Positions 9,304-20,363 of a DNA stretch of 64,000 nucleotides are shown one piece after another (positions within the stretch are counted from its first letter, which is position 1; every line of letters begins with the position of its first letter). The DNA comes from Deltaproteobacteria bacterium (GTDB taxonomy: Bacteria; Myxococcota_A; Polyangia; Nannocystales; Nannocystaceae). The notes under the pieces were generated by a model, which saw only the letters and a program-made list of their open reading frames with translations, was not told where the DNA came from and searched no databases. The translations under genes were made by a program, and so were the position numbers. Where the stretch lies: NCBI GenBank assembly GCA_003696955.1, contig RFGU01000015.1, positions 27,561 through 91,560 on the forward strand, in the 5' to 3' direction.

Positions 9304-11115
9304 CTATTCCTCGGGCGCCGCGTCCGCTTCCGAAGCCACCTCGCCCCCCAGCGCCTCACCGCCGGCATCCCGCGTCTCCCAGTCGGCCCTCAGATCGTCC
9401 ACACGGCGTGCCTTGGAGGCCCCGGCGGGGTAGTTGAACGCCCGGGCGGCCAGGTCGACCCGATCCAACGCCGGTCCCATCAGGCCTCCGATCGCAAGCG
9501 ACAGGAAGGCGGAAACGGCGACCACGGCCGGTCCACCACGGCCGGGAAGCGTCGTAAAGCCGTCCCGGGGCGGCTCGCGGAAGTACATGGCGACGACGAG
9601 CCGCAGGTAGTAGTAGGCGCCCACGACGGCATTGAGCAGGGCCCAGACCACGAGGAATTGCAGCCAGTCGTTGCTGTTCTCGAACACGGCACGGAACAGG
9701 AAGAGCTTGCCGAAGAAGCCCGCGACCGGCGGCAGCCCCATGAGCGACAACAGGCAAATCGTAAGCCCTAGGGCCATGCCCGGGTGTCGGCGCGCAAGGC
9801 CGGCCCACTGGTAGCTTTCGAGGGCCTCGTGCTTGTTGCCCGAAAGCCAGGCCACGGCCACGAAGGCGCCGAGGCTCGCGACGGCGTAGAGCACGATGTA
9901 GAGCACCACGGCCGCGACGGCGGCGTCCCCCGCCGCACGGGACCAAAGCAGCGCATCCGTACCGGCGGCCGGCCCCTTCGCATAGGCCTGACCGTAGAAG
10001 TTGGCGGCGGCGACCACGCCGAGGAGCAGGTAGCCGACGTGGGCGATGGAACTGTAGGCGAGCAGGCGCTTGACGTTGGTCTGGCGCACGGCCGCGAGGT
10101 TCCCCACCGTCATGGTCAAGAACGCCACGAGCGCCACCGCCGTCGTCCAACCGTAGGGCGCGGTCACGAGCCGGTGGCTCGAGAAGATAGCGACGAACAC
10201 CCGCAAGAGCGCAGCCACCCCCGCCACCTTGACCACGGACGCCATGTAGGCGGTCACCGGCGTGGGCGCCCCTTCGTAGGCATCGGGCGTCCACATGTGC
10301 ATGGGGACCGCCGAGACCTTGAAGAGCAGGGCGCCGAGCACCATCAGGATCCCCGGCAGCAACAGCGCCGCCTTGGCGACGCCCTGGATCACGAGGTCGG
10401 TGGCCGCCGGGTTCGCCACCTGGCCCGCATCGAGGGCCCGCGCGAGGTCGTTGACCCGCAGCCAGCGCACGAAGGCCTCGGTGACCGCGCCACGCAGGAC
10501 CTCGAAGTGGGTCGTGCCTGCCGCCCCGTACAGCAGCGCCATGCCCATCAGGAGAATCGCCGACGCGAACGCCCCCATGAGAAAGTACTTGAGGGCCGCT
10601 TCCGCGGAGGGCTTGGCGTTCCATCGCGCGCCCACGAGCACGTACACCGCGATGCTCATGGTCTCGATGCCGAGGAAGAGAGCCAAGAGGTCCTGGGCGT
10701 GGACCACCATCATGGCACCGAAGGTGGCGATGCACAGCAAGGACTCCTGCTCGCCGTACTCGAAGCGGTGGGTGCGGGCATAGTCCCCGGCGACTAGCAC
10801 CGTCCCCGCGCACAGGCCCACGAGCACGAGGTCGAGCAGCGCCGAGAACTGGTCGACCACCAGAAAACCGCGGAAGACGGCGACGCCCCCGTCGTAGTCG
10901 GCGTTCCCGTAGATCGACAGACCGGCCACGAACGCGAGGGCCAGGCCGAAGAGCGCGATGCGGCGCTGGAAGAGCCGGAACCCGATGCTGGTGAAGGCAT
11001 CGGTGGCCAGGAGCAAGAGCCCCCACGTGCCCACGATGACCATGGGGGCGAGGTGGGCGAGGTCGGCGAGCGTCGATGCGCCCATGTTCTCGGTGACGAC
11101 GGAGGGTTGGATCAT
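9304..11115 (-). CDS. nuoN: NADH-quinone oxidoreductase subunit N
   Basis: Antiporter-like proton-pumping membrane subunit of complex I. The protein has about 14 hydrophobic segments. It contains the proton_antipo_M core with the conserved Lys in LLFKVSAVPMHMWTPDAYEGAP and the segment RLLAYSSIAHVGYLL. At 603 residues it is longer than the usual 480-500, with extra sequence mid-protein (around the LWSRAAGD segment) and an Asp/Glu-rich C-terminal tail. Its start overlaps the nuoM stop by 4 bases. It is the last gene of the nuo operon. Confidence 0.94.
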   Translation of the reverse strand: MIQPSVVTENMGASTLADLAHLAPMVIVGTWGLLLLATDAFTSIGFRLFQRRIALFGLALAFVAGLSIYGNADYDGGVAVFRGFLVVDQFSALLDLVLVGLCAGTVLVAGDYARTHRFEYGEQESLLCIATFGAMMVVHAQDLLALFLGIETMSIAVYVLVGARWNAKPSAEAALKYFLMGAFASAILLMGMALLYGAAGTTHFEVLRGAVTEAFVRWLRVNDLARALDAGQVANPAATDLVIQGVAKAALLLPGILMVLGALLFKVSAVPMHMWTPDAYEGAPTPVTAYMASVVKVAGVAALLRVFVAIFSSHRLVTAPYGWTTAVALVAFLTMTVGNLAAVRQTNVKRLLAYSSIAHVGYLLLGVVAAANFYGQAYAKGPAAGTDALLWSRAAGDAAVAAVVLYIVLYAVASLGAFVAVAWLSGNKHEALESYQWAGLARRHPGMALGLTICLLSLMGLPPVAGFFGKLFLFRAVFENSNDWLQFLVVWALLNAVVGAYYYLRLVVAMYFREPPRDGFTTLPGRGGPAVVAVSAFLSLAIGGLMGPALDRVDLAARAFNYPAGASKARRVDDLRADWETRDAGGEALGGEVASEADAAPEE

Positions 11116-12790
11116 GGTGCGTGGCCTCCTTCGTGCCGGGCGACGGGGCCGAAACCGGAAACCTCCGGCGCGCGCTCGTCACCGTAGGCCGCTCGGATGG
11201 TCGCCATGGGATCTGCACAGGCCTCCATCAAGTCCTCGGCGAACGCAGCCTTCTTCGCGCCGGACTCGGCGAGCGCCACGGATGCGCACCGCTTGGCGGT
11301 AAAGTGCGAGACGAGGGCTTGGGCGCTCGGGTCGATGGTCTCGAGGAAGGGCTTGGGGTAGACGCCCATGACGACGATGAGGGCGATGACCGGTAGGAAC
11401 ACGAGGCGTTCTCGCAGGCCCAGATCCGGCAGGTGCTCGTTCTCCGCGTGCACGATGGGTCCGAACATCACCTTCTGGAACATGTGCAGCAGGTAGACCG
11501 CGCCCAAGATGACGCCGGTGGCCGCGACGAGCACCAGAAGCGGCGGATTGTTGAGCACGTGGGCGCCCCCGCTGAACGTGCCCACCATGATGAGGAACTC
11601 GCCGACGAAGCCCACGAGCCCCGGCAAGCCCGCCGAGCCCAGCATGGCGATCATGAACACCGCGGTGAAGACGGGCATCACCTTGGCGAGCCCGCCGAAG
11701 GCGTCGAGCTTGCGGGTGTGTCGCCGCTCGTAGAGGACGCCGATGCACATGAAGAGGGCCCCCGTGGTCAGGCCGTGGGCCAGGCTCTGGTACGTGGCGC
11801 CGGTGAGCCCCTGGGGCGTCATGCCGACGATTCCGAGCACGACGAAGCCCATGTGGCTGACGGACGAATAGGCCACCAGCCGCTTGACGTCCTCCTGGGC
11901 GTAGGCCGTCAGCGCCCCGTAGACGATGCCGACGATGGCGAGGATCGCCAGGGCCTGGGCCGCCTCGCCCGCGGCCCCGGGAAACAGCGGCATGGCGAAC
12001 CGAATGAAGCCGTAGGTACCGAGCTTGAGCAACACGCCGGCCAGGATCACCGAGCCCGGCGTCGGTGCCTGGGTGTGGGCGTCGGGCAACCAGGTGTGCA
12101 CCGGAAAGAGCGGCACCTTGATGGCGAAGCTCGCCACGAAGGCCCAGAAGCAAAGCGCCTGCACCTTCGGGGGCAGGACCACGCGGTCGAGATCGGCCAG
12201 GTCGAAGCTGAAGGTGCCCCCCGAAAGTTCGTAGTGCGCGACGGCCAGGTACAAGATGGCGGCCAACATCAGGGCCGAGCCGACCATGGTGTACAGGAAG
12301 AACTTGATCGCCGCCTTGATCCGCTGCTCGCTGCCCCAGATGCCGATGATGAGCGCCATCGGAACGAGCATCACCTCCCAGAAGGTGAAGAAGAGGATGA
12401 GGTCGAGGGCGACGAGGGCGCCGGTCATCCCGGTCTCGAGGACCAGCATGGAGGCGACGAACTCACGACTGCGATGCTCGACGCTACGCCACGCCCCCCA
12501 GATGCAGATGGGCGTGAGGAAGGTGGCGAGCAGGACGAGCCACACCGAAAGGCCGTCCACGCCGACGTGGTAGGAGATGCCGAAGCGCTCGATCCACGGC
12601 AGCTTCTCCTCGAACTGCATGCCGGCGACGCCATGCTCGAACTCGGTGGCGAGCGGCAGGGACACCAGGAACGTAAGCCCGGAGAAGAAGAGGCCGAGCC
12701 CCTTGGCGAGCCGTTCCTCGCCCCGCGGCAAGAGCGCCGTGGTGAGCGCGCCGAGGATCGGCAGGACGAGGACGATGGAAAGCAGGTGGT

Positions 12791-12794
<4 letters not shown>
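11112..12794 (-). CDS. nuoM: NADH-quinone oxidoreductase subunit M
   Basis: Antiporter-like proton-pumping subunit of complex I in the inner membrane. The 560-residue polytopic protein has the NuoM signature: the Glu of LFFTFWEVMLVPM (TM5), the Lys in FAIKVPLFPVHTWLPDAH and RLVAYSSVSHMGFV. The C-terminal cytoplasmic extension of about 50 residues is unusual. Start and stop overlap nuoL and nuoN by 4 bases each, so translation is coupled along the operon. Confidence 0.96.
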
Positions 12795-15040
<2,246 letters not shown>

Positions 15041-15050
15041 GCAAACCCCG

Positions 15051-15353
15051 TCAGTCTCGCAGCAGGGCGAGGTCGTCGATGTCCACGTCGTTGCGGGACC
15101 GGAAGATGCTGACGATGATGGATAGGCCCACCGCCGCCTCCGCCGCCGCGACCGCGATGACGAAGAAGGCGAACACCTGACCGTCGTGGTTGCCGTGCAA
15201 CCGCGAGAAGGCCACCAGGGCGACGTTGGCGGCGTTGAGCATCAGCTCGATGCTCATCAGCACGAACAGGGCGTTGCGCCGAAGGAGCACGCCGGCCACG
15301 CCGACGAGGAAGAGCAGGACGGCGAGGTAGAGGAGGTGGGTGATCGGGACCAT
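15051..15353 (-). CDS. nuoK: NADH-quinone oxidoreductase subunit K
   Basis: Small three-helix membrane subunit of complex I involved in proton transfer. At exactly 100 residues from ATG 15353 it has the standard length. The conserved Glu of TM2 is seen in [12 protein letters not shown] and that of TM3 in AAAEAAVGL. The frame is open further upstream, but length and homology place the start at [10 protein letters not shown]. It is separated from nuoJ by 52 bases. Confidence 0.95.
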   Translation of the reverse strand: MVPITHLLYLAVLLFLVGVAGVLLRRNALFVLMSIELMLNAANVALVAFSRLHGNHDGQVFAFFVIAVAAAEAAVGLSIIVSIFRSRNDVDIDDLALLRD

Positions 15354-15405
15354 CGTGCGCGGAGGGTGGGCGAAGGTGCGGAGGGAGGGAGCGTCGAAGG
15401 CGGGG

Positions 15406-16080
15406 TCACAGACCGCGGTGCCCGGTGCCCGAGGGCTCCCCGAAGTCGGTGGCCGGCGTCGGCCCGGGCGGGGCGAGATCGCCGGCCTCGTGGGGACCGA
15501 GCCCGGCGGCATGGCGCGCCGCCGCGTCGGTCAGATGGCGGGCGGCATGCTCCCGTTCCTTGCGGCTGCGCGCCACCACGACGGCGCCGACGATGGCGGC
15601 GACCAGCAGCAGGGACACCGCCTCGAACGGGAAGACGTAGTCGGTGAAGATCTCGCGGCCGAGGCCCGTGGCGGTGCCGAAGTCGGTGCCCGGCTCGAGT
15701 TCGGCACCGTAGGTGACGTACTGCCGGGCGAGGGTGCCGACGAGGACCCAGGCGAGGAAGCCGGCGGAGAGCAGGAAACCGCCGTAGTAGGCGATCTTGC
15801 CCACCCGCGAGGGCCTGCGGTGGGTCAGCTTGCCCGTCGCATCGACGTCGACGACCATGATGACGAAGACGAAGAGCACCATGACGGCGCCGGCGTAGAC
15901 GATGACCTGGATCGCCGACAGGAACGTGGCCGAGGCCAGCACGTAGCAGGCCGCCACCGAAAGGAACGTCGCGATGAGCCACATGGCCGCCACGATGGCG
16001 TTCTTGCGCGTCACCATGGCGAGCGCCGAGAAGACGGCGAGGCCACCGAAGAAGAAGAAGGCGATCTCGGCTCCGGACAT
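15406..16080 (-). CDS. nuoJ: NADH-quinone oxidoreductase subunit J
   Basis: Membrane subunit of complex I with five predicted helices. The start [13 protein letters not shown] at 16080 gives 224 residues. The segment [19 protein letters not shown] is the family's conserved TM3 pi-bulge region with its Tyr. The soluble tail of about 50 residues after the last helix is hydrophilic and rich in Arg, Ala and Gly. It lies 8 bases downstream of nuoF. Confidence 0.94.
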   Translation of the reverse strand: MSGAEIAFFFFGGLAVFSALAMVTRKNAIVAAMWLIATFLSVAACYVLASATFLSAIQVIVYAGAVMVLFVFVIMVVDVDATGKLTHRRPSRVGKIAYYGGFLLSAGFLAWVLVGTLARQYVTYGAELEPGTDFGTATGLGREIFTDYVFPFEAVSLLLVAAIVGAVVVARSRKEREHAARHLTDAAARHAAGLGPHEAGDLAPPGPTPATDFGEPSGTGHRGL

Positions 16081-16088
16081 GGGGGTAC

Positions 16089-17453
16089 CTAGGGGCTCGT
16101 TTCGAGGGCGGCCGCAGCTCCCGTGACGGCGCGGGCCGCCCGCGGGATCTTGGCGACGAACTCGTCGCGGTACTTGGTCAGGAAGGCGAGGGTTGGCCAC
16201 GCGGCCGCATCGCCGAGGGCGCAGATGGTGTTGCCGGCGATGCCGTTGGCGATGTCGGCGAGCAACTCCACGTCGCCGGGCCGACCGTCACCGAAGGCGA
16301 TGCGCTTGGCGACGGCCACCAGCCAGCCCGTCCCCTCGCGGCACGGCGTGCACTGCCCGCAGCTCTCGTCGTGGAAGAAGTGGAGAATTCGCCACAAGGC
16401 CTTGGTCATGTCCGTGGTCTCGTCCATGACCACCACGCCGCCCGAGCCGGCCATGGTGCGCAGGGTCCTGCCCCCGCCGAGATCGAACTTCTGGCCGGGA
16501 TGCACCTCGACCTCGCGGATCCGTTCGTCACGCTGCAGGGCGTCGAACTCGAAGGGGACGTCGAGTTCGTCGGGCAGGAGCACGGGCATGGACACGCCGC
16601 CCGGGATGACCCCCTTGACCTTCCTGCCGCCGCGCATGCCGCCGCAGACCTCCTCGATGACCTCGCGCCCGGTGGTCTGCATGGTCACCTCGTAGACGCC
16701 CGGCTTCTCCACGTGGCCGCACACCGACAGCAGGCGCGTCCCGCCCGAGCGCTCGGTCCCGAACTCCGCGAAGGCCTTGCCCCCGTGTTCGACGATGAAG
16801 CCGCAGTTGGCGATGGTCTCGACGTTGTTGACCACCGTGGGCTTGCCGAACAGCCCCTTGACGGCCGGAAACGGCGGCTTGAGCCGGGGCCAGCCGCGGC
16901 CGCCCTCGAGACTCGACAAAAGCGCCGTCTCCTCGCCGCAGATGTATGCCCCGGCCCCCCGGTAGATGGTGATGTCCAGGTCCATGTCGGACCCGAAGAT
17001 CCGTTTGCCGAGGTAGCCCTTGGCGTAGGCCTGGTCGAGGGCCGCCTGCACCACCTTGTACTCCCGCATCATCTCGCCGCGCATGTAGATGTACGCGTTG
17101 CGTACGCGCAGGGCACGGCTCGCGCAGATCATGCCCTCGATGAGCAGGTGCGGATCCCAGTAGAGGATGTGCCGGTCCTTGAAGGTGCCGGGCTCGGACT
17201 CGTCCGCGTTGACCACCAGGTAGACCGTGTCGGCGTCCTTGGGCACGAAGCCCCACTTGATGCCCGTGGGGAAGCCCGCGCCGCCGCGGCCGCGCAGGTT
17301 GGATGCCTTGACCTGCTCGGCGATCTCGGCCGGATCCATGCGCACCGCCTTGCGGGCCGCCCGGTAGCCGCCGCTCTTCTCGTAGGCGTCGATGTTCTTG
17401 GCCTCGGGGTCGTCGAAGCGGGCACTGACGATCTTGGTCTCGGCGATGGGCAT
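16089..17453 (-). CDS. nuoF: NADH-quinone oxidoreductase subunit F
   Basis: Peripheral flavoprotein of complex I that binds FMN and NADH and holds one 4Fe-4S cluster. Start MPIAETKIVS at 17453 gives 454 residues. Seen in order: GRGGAGFPTGIKW (NADH/FMN loop), ICGEETALLSSLEGG, KPPFPAVKGLFGKPT, and the cluster motif ESCGQCTPCREG. It begins 5 bases after the nuoE stop. NuoG, its usual partner, is not encoded here: nuoJ follows directly. Confidence 0.96.
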   Translation of the reverse strand: MPIAETKIVSARFDDPEAKNIDAYEKSGGYRAARKAVRMDPAEIAEQVKASNLRGRGGAGFPTGIKWGFVPKDADTVYLVVNADESEPGTFKDRHILYWDPHLLIEGMICASRALRVRNAYIYMRGEMMREYKVVQAALDQAYAKGYLGKRIFGSDMDLDITIYRGAGAYICGEETALLSSLEGGRGWPRLKPPFPAVKGLFGKPTVVNNVETIANCGFIVEHGGKAFAEFGTERSGGTRLLSVCGHVEKPGVYEVTMQTTGREVIEEVCGGMRGGRKVKGVIPGGVSMPVLLPDELDVPFEFDALQRDERIREVEVHPGQKFDLGGGRTLRTMAGSGGVVVMDETTDMTKALWRILHFFHDESCGQCTPCREGTGWLVAVAKRIAFGDGRPGDVELLADIANGIAGNTICALGDAAAWPTLAFLTKYRDEFVAKIPRAARAVTGAAAALETSP

Positions 17454-17458
17454 GGCGA

Positions 17459-17998
17459 CTAGACCCCCAATTCCACGGGCACGCGGCCCTCGAGCAGGGC
17501 ATCGACGATGGCGTCGATCCGCTTCTCGTCGAGTTTCTCGAAATAGAGGGGGATGTCCGGTTTCCCCTTTTGCGCTATCTGCGCCACCGGGCCATAGCCA
17601 CAGGCGGCCAGGCACTCCACCTCGGAGACGGTGATCTTGCCGTCGGCGCTCGTCCCGTGGTTCTTCTCGATCCCCAAGCGCTTCTTGCAGCGGCCGAGCA
17701 CGTCGTAGGCACCTTCGAGCATGCACCCGATGTTGGTGCAGATCTGGAGGTGGAACTCGCCGACCTCTCCGGTCTCGATCATCGTATAGAAGGTGGCGAC
17801 GCCCCGGACGTGGGCCGGGGGCAGCTCGAGGCGTTCGGCCACGAGCCGGATCACCTCCTCGTCCACCCGCCCGAACTGCTGCGAGGCCATATAGAGGACG
17901 GGCAGACAGAGGACCTTGCGCACCTTGTCCTCGGGGAAGCGAGGCCAAAGCTCGGCGATCTTCTGCTCGATTTCGTCGGATAGCTTGAGCGCGGTCAC
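17459..17998 (-). CDS. nuoE: NADH-quinone oxidoreductase subunit E
   Basis: Peripheral 2Fe-2S subunit of complex I. The 179 residues contain the thioredoxin-like domain with its four ligands in CTNIGC (about 97-102) and ECLAACG (about 138-144). The helical N-terminal part has GVATFYTMI. The GTG start at 17998 lies about 15 bases downstream of the predicted transcription start of the TTGACT/TAGGGT promoter. It is the first gene of the seven-gene nuo operon. Confidence 0.96.
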   Translation of the reverse strand: MTALKLSDEIEQKIAELWPRFPEDKVRKVLCLPVLYMASQQFGRVDEEVIRLVAERLELPPAHVRGVATFYTMIETGEVGEFHLQICTNIGCMLEGAYDVLGRCKKRLGIEKNHGTSADGKITVSEVECLAACGYGPVAQIAQKGKPDIPLYFEKLDEKRIDAIVDALLEGRVPVELGV

Positions 17999-18019
17999 GG
18001 GCGGTCCGTTGGCGGCCGG

Positions 18020-18048
18020 ACCCTAGGATCGGCCCTAGCTCAAGTCAA
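18020..18048 (-). promoter_or_regulatory. sigma-70-type promoter of the nuo operon
   Basis: On the minus strand TTGACT (18043-18048) is followed by 17 bases and TAGGGT (18020-18025), a near-ideal housekeeping promoter. An inverted repeat CTAGG/CCTAG with a 6-base spacer (18023-18038) overlaps the -10 box and could bind a regulator. Confidence 0.65.
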
Positions 18049-18140
18049 CAACGCCCGAGGGCCCGCCCCCCGCCGGACCACGCCACGAAAGCCACGTCAC
18101 CCCGACTTGCGCAATACGCGCAGGCCTGCCCCGTCGTCGC

Positions 18141-19025
18141 CTACGCCGCCTCGGCGTAGATCGGCAGCAGTCGCGCCGGAGCGTTGGGCCCCAAGTCGGC
18201 GAGTTGGCGGCGCAGCTTGGCCTTGACGCGATGCTCGAGCTGGCGCACCCGCTCGCGGGAGATCCCCAGCTCGCGGCCGAGATCGGACAATGTCGTACGG
18301 TCGTCGTCGACCGACAGCAACCTTCGCTGCACGATGGCCTGCTCGCGGTCGTCGAGGGACTGCATCACGCGGGCGATGCGATCGCGGACGATGCGGATGC
18401 GCTCGCGACGGCCGACCTCGTCCTCGATGCCGGGGGCCTCGTCGGCCAGGGTCTCGAGCAGGGTCGTGGCGCCCTCGCGGTACGCCCTCGCGTCGAGGGA
18501 GGTGTCCTTGTGCTCGAGCCGCTGCTCCATGCGTCGGATCCGGTTCTTCGAGCAACCGAAACGCTCGGCGAGCAAGGCCGTGGTGTCGACGTCGGCACCG
18601 TGCTCGGCCAGGATCTTGGCCTTCTCGCGTTGGAGCCGGAAGAAGAGCTTGCTCTGCATGGGCCCCGTGCCGATGCCCACGACGCTGTAGTGCTTGAGGA
18701 CGTAGGTGAGGATCTGGGCCCGCACCCAATAGGAGGCGTAGGTCATGAACCGCAGGCCCCGATCGGGTTCGAAACGCTCGAGGGCCTTGAGCAGACCGAG
18801 GTTGCCCTCCGAGACGAGGTCGGCCAGCTTGAGGCCGTAGCCCCGGTAGCCGTGGGCGATCCGTACGACGTAGCGAAGGCTCGCGCTCACGAGCAGGTCG
18901 CCCGCCGCCTTGTCGCCTTCGCGATGGCGACGCGCGAGTTCGAGTTCCCGGGCGCGGTCGAGGACCGGGTAGCGTTCGATGGCGGCGAGGTAGTGCTGGA
19001 AGCTGGCGTTCGAGAAGGTGATCAT
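18141..19025 (-). CDS. rpoH: RpoH-family (heat-shock type) sigma factor
   Basis: Directs RNA polymerase to alternative promoters. The 294 residues hold sigma-70 regions 1.2-2 (DLVSEGNLGLLKALERF, then MTYASYWVRAQI), a region around 120 with QSKLFF that matches the RpoH box Q(R/K)KLFF, and regions 3 and 4 (LSDLGRELGISRERVRQLE, helix-turn-helix). Myxobacteria carry several RpoH-like sigma factors (SigB/SigC group), so this may serve development or stress rather than heat shock alone. ATG 19025 is fixed by a GGAGGA Shine-Dalgarno sequence 5 bases upstream, which lies inside a strong hairpin (19028-19058). The gene is monocistronic and divergent from the MDR gene. Confidence 0.9.
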   Translation of the reverse strand: MITFSNASFQHYLAAIERYPVLDRARELELARRHREGDKAAGDLLVSASLRYVVRIAHGYRGYGLKLADLVSEGNLGLLKALERFEPDRGLRFMTYASYWVRAQILTYVLKHYSVVGIGTGPMQSKLFFRLQREKAKILAEHGADVDTTALLAERFGCSKNRIRRMEQRLEHKDTSLDARAYREGATTLLETLADEAPGIEDEVGRRERIRIVRDRIARVMQSLDDREQAIVQRRLLSVDDDRTTLSDLGRELGISRERVRQLEHRVKAKLRRQLADLGPNAPARLLPIYAEAA

Positions 19026-19027
19026 GT

Positions 19028-19058
19028 GGGTCCTCCATCTCCTCCGGGATGGGGACCC
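19028..19058 (-). promoter_or_regulatory. hairpin enclosing the rpoH ribosome binding site
   Basis: In the mRNA, GGGTCC then CCATC pair with GATGG and GGACCC, with one bulged A and the 8-base loop CCGGAGGA. The stem ends 2 bases before the ATG and pairs most of the proper Shine-Dalgarno GGAGGA; a second GGAGGA is exposed in the loop. The layout is that of a translation-control element such as an RNA thermosensor. Confidence 0.6.
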
Positions 19059-19081
19059 CGTAACGGGTGGGACACGCATGG

Positions 19082-19099
19082 GCTCGCTCCCCAGCGAGC
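19082..19099 (-). promoter_or_regulatory. 7-bp inverted repeat upstream of rpoH
   Basis: GCTCGCT and AGCGAGC flank a 4-base loop, 57 to 74 bases before the sigma-factor ATG. It could be part of the leader RNA or an operator. No promoter could be assigned with confidence nearby. Confidence 0.3.
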
Positions 19100-19292
19100 A
19101 CGCGCCCCGATGACGCACCTGCATGTTTGCACCGGTGGTCCGCGACGCGCAAGTGGAAAATCGTCCTCGGCCTGCGGTGCGGCGAAATTCGGTGGGATGA
19201 TGTAGGCTCGGCTCGCCGGTGGGCGGGCCCGCTCCCACCTCGATGCGTCCCGTTCCGGTCCGCCCCCGTCCCCCGCGAAGGAGGCTCCATCG

Positions 19293-20351
19293 ATGCGTGC
19301 CATCGGCTTGTACGAACATGGCGGGCCCGAGGTGCTCGTCCCCCTCGACCTGCCCGAGCCCGAACCCGGTCCCGGAGAGGTGGTGGTGGACGTGGCCGCC
19401 TGCGCCGTCAACCGGCTCGACCTGTGGGTTCGGGGCGGCCTGCCGAACCTGCGCATCGCCTATCCCCACGTCCTCGGCAGCGACGTGGCCGGTACCGTGC
19501 GGGCGGTGGGCCCGGGCGTGGACGAAACCTGGATGGGACGGCGCGTCGTGGTCAACCCCGGCCTTTCGTGCGGCGCGTGCGAGTCGTGCCTGTCCGGCTG
19601 GGACAACCTTTGCCCGCGGTACCGGATCCTCGGGGAGAACGCACCCGGCGGCTACGCCGAGCGGATCGCCGTTCCGGTGACGAACCTGGTCCCGATCCCC
19701 GAGGGCGACACGCGATCCCTGGTGGAATGGGCCGCGGTGCCCCTGGTGTTCCTGACGGCGTGGCAGATGCTCGTGGTGCGGGCGAAGGTCGCCCCCGGCG
19801 ACGTCGTCCTCGTCCATGCCGTGGGCAGCGGCGTAGGGTCGGCGGGCCTTCAGATCGCGCGCCTGTTCGGCGCCCGGGTCATCGGCCTCGCGAGCACCGA
19901 CGCCAAGCTCGAACGCGCGCGGGCCCGCGGCGCCGAGGCGACGTTGCGCAGCGACGACCCCGAGTGGCCGGCCAAGGTCCGCGCCCTGCCCTTCGTGGGC
20001 AAGCGCGGCGTGGACGTGGTGTTCGAGCACGTCGGTGCGGCGACTTTCGCCGACAGCATCAAGCTGGCCCGGCGCGGCGGCGTGGTGGTCACCTGCGGCG
20101 CAAGCTCCGGGTTCGATGCACGCGTGGACCTGCGCCACGTCTTCTTCCGGCAGATCCAGATCCTCGGCAGCACCATGGGCAGCAAGGCCCTGCTCCACAG
20201 GATCGTTCCCCTGGTGGCGCGCGGGGCCCTCACCCCCGAAGTGGATCGCGTCTTTTCCCTCGAGGATGCCGCCGAGGCCCACCGCTACCTCGACCGCCGC
20301 ACGCAGTACGGCAAGGTGGTTCTCCAGGTGTCCGCCGGGGAGAACGCCTGA
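19293..20351 (+). CDS. zinc-type MDR dehydrogenase / quinone oxidoreductase
   Basis: Medium-chain dehydrogenase/reductase of 352 residues that should use NAD(P)H on an unknown alcohol, aldehyde or enone. The GroES-like domain has the structural zinc set C-GAC-ESC-N6-C (about 91-108) and NRLDLWVRGG. The Rossmann domain starts at VHAVGSGVGSAGLQIA (about 172). A Cys for a catalytic zinc at the usual N-terminal place (Cys-x-x-N, here ACAVNRLD) is present. GGAGG lies 8 bases before the ATG. It is followed after 12 bases by a membrane protein gene. The substrate cannot be told from sequence. Confidence 0.88.
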   Translation: MRAIGLYEHGGPEVLVPLDLPEPEPGPGEVVVDVAACAVNRLDLWVRGGLPNLRIAYPHVLGSDVAGTVRAVGPGVDETWMGRRVVVNPGLSCGACESCLSGWDNLCPRYRILGENAPGGYAERIAVPVTNLVPIPEGDTRSLVEWAAVPLVFLTAWQMLVVRAKVAPGDVVLVHAVGSGVGSAGLQIARLFGARVIGLASTDAKLERARARGAEATLRSDDPEWPAKVRALPFVGKRGVDVVFEHVGAATFADSIKLARRGGVVVTCGASSGFDARVDLRHVFFRQIQILGSTMGSKALLHRIVPLVARGALTPEVDRVFSLEDAAEAHRYLDRRTQYGKVVLQVSAGENA

Positions 20352-20363
20352 CCCGGGCGGGGC

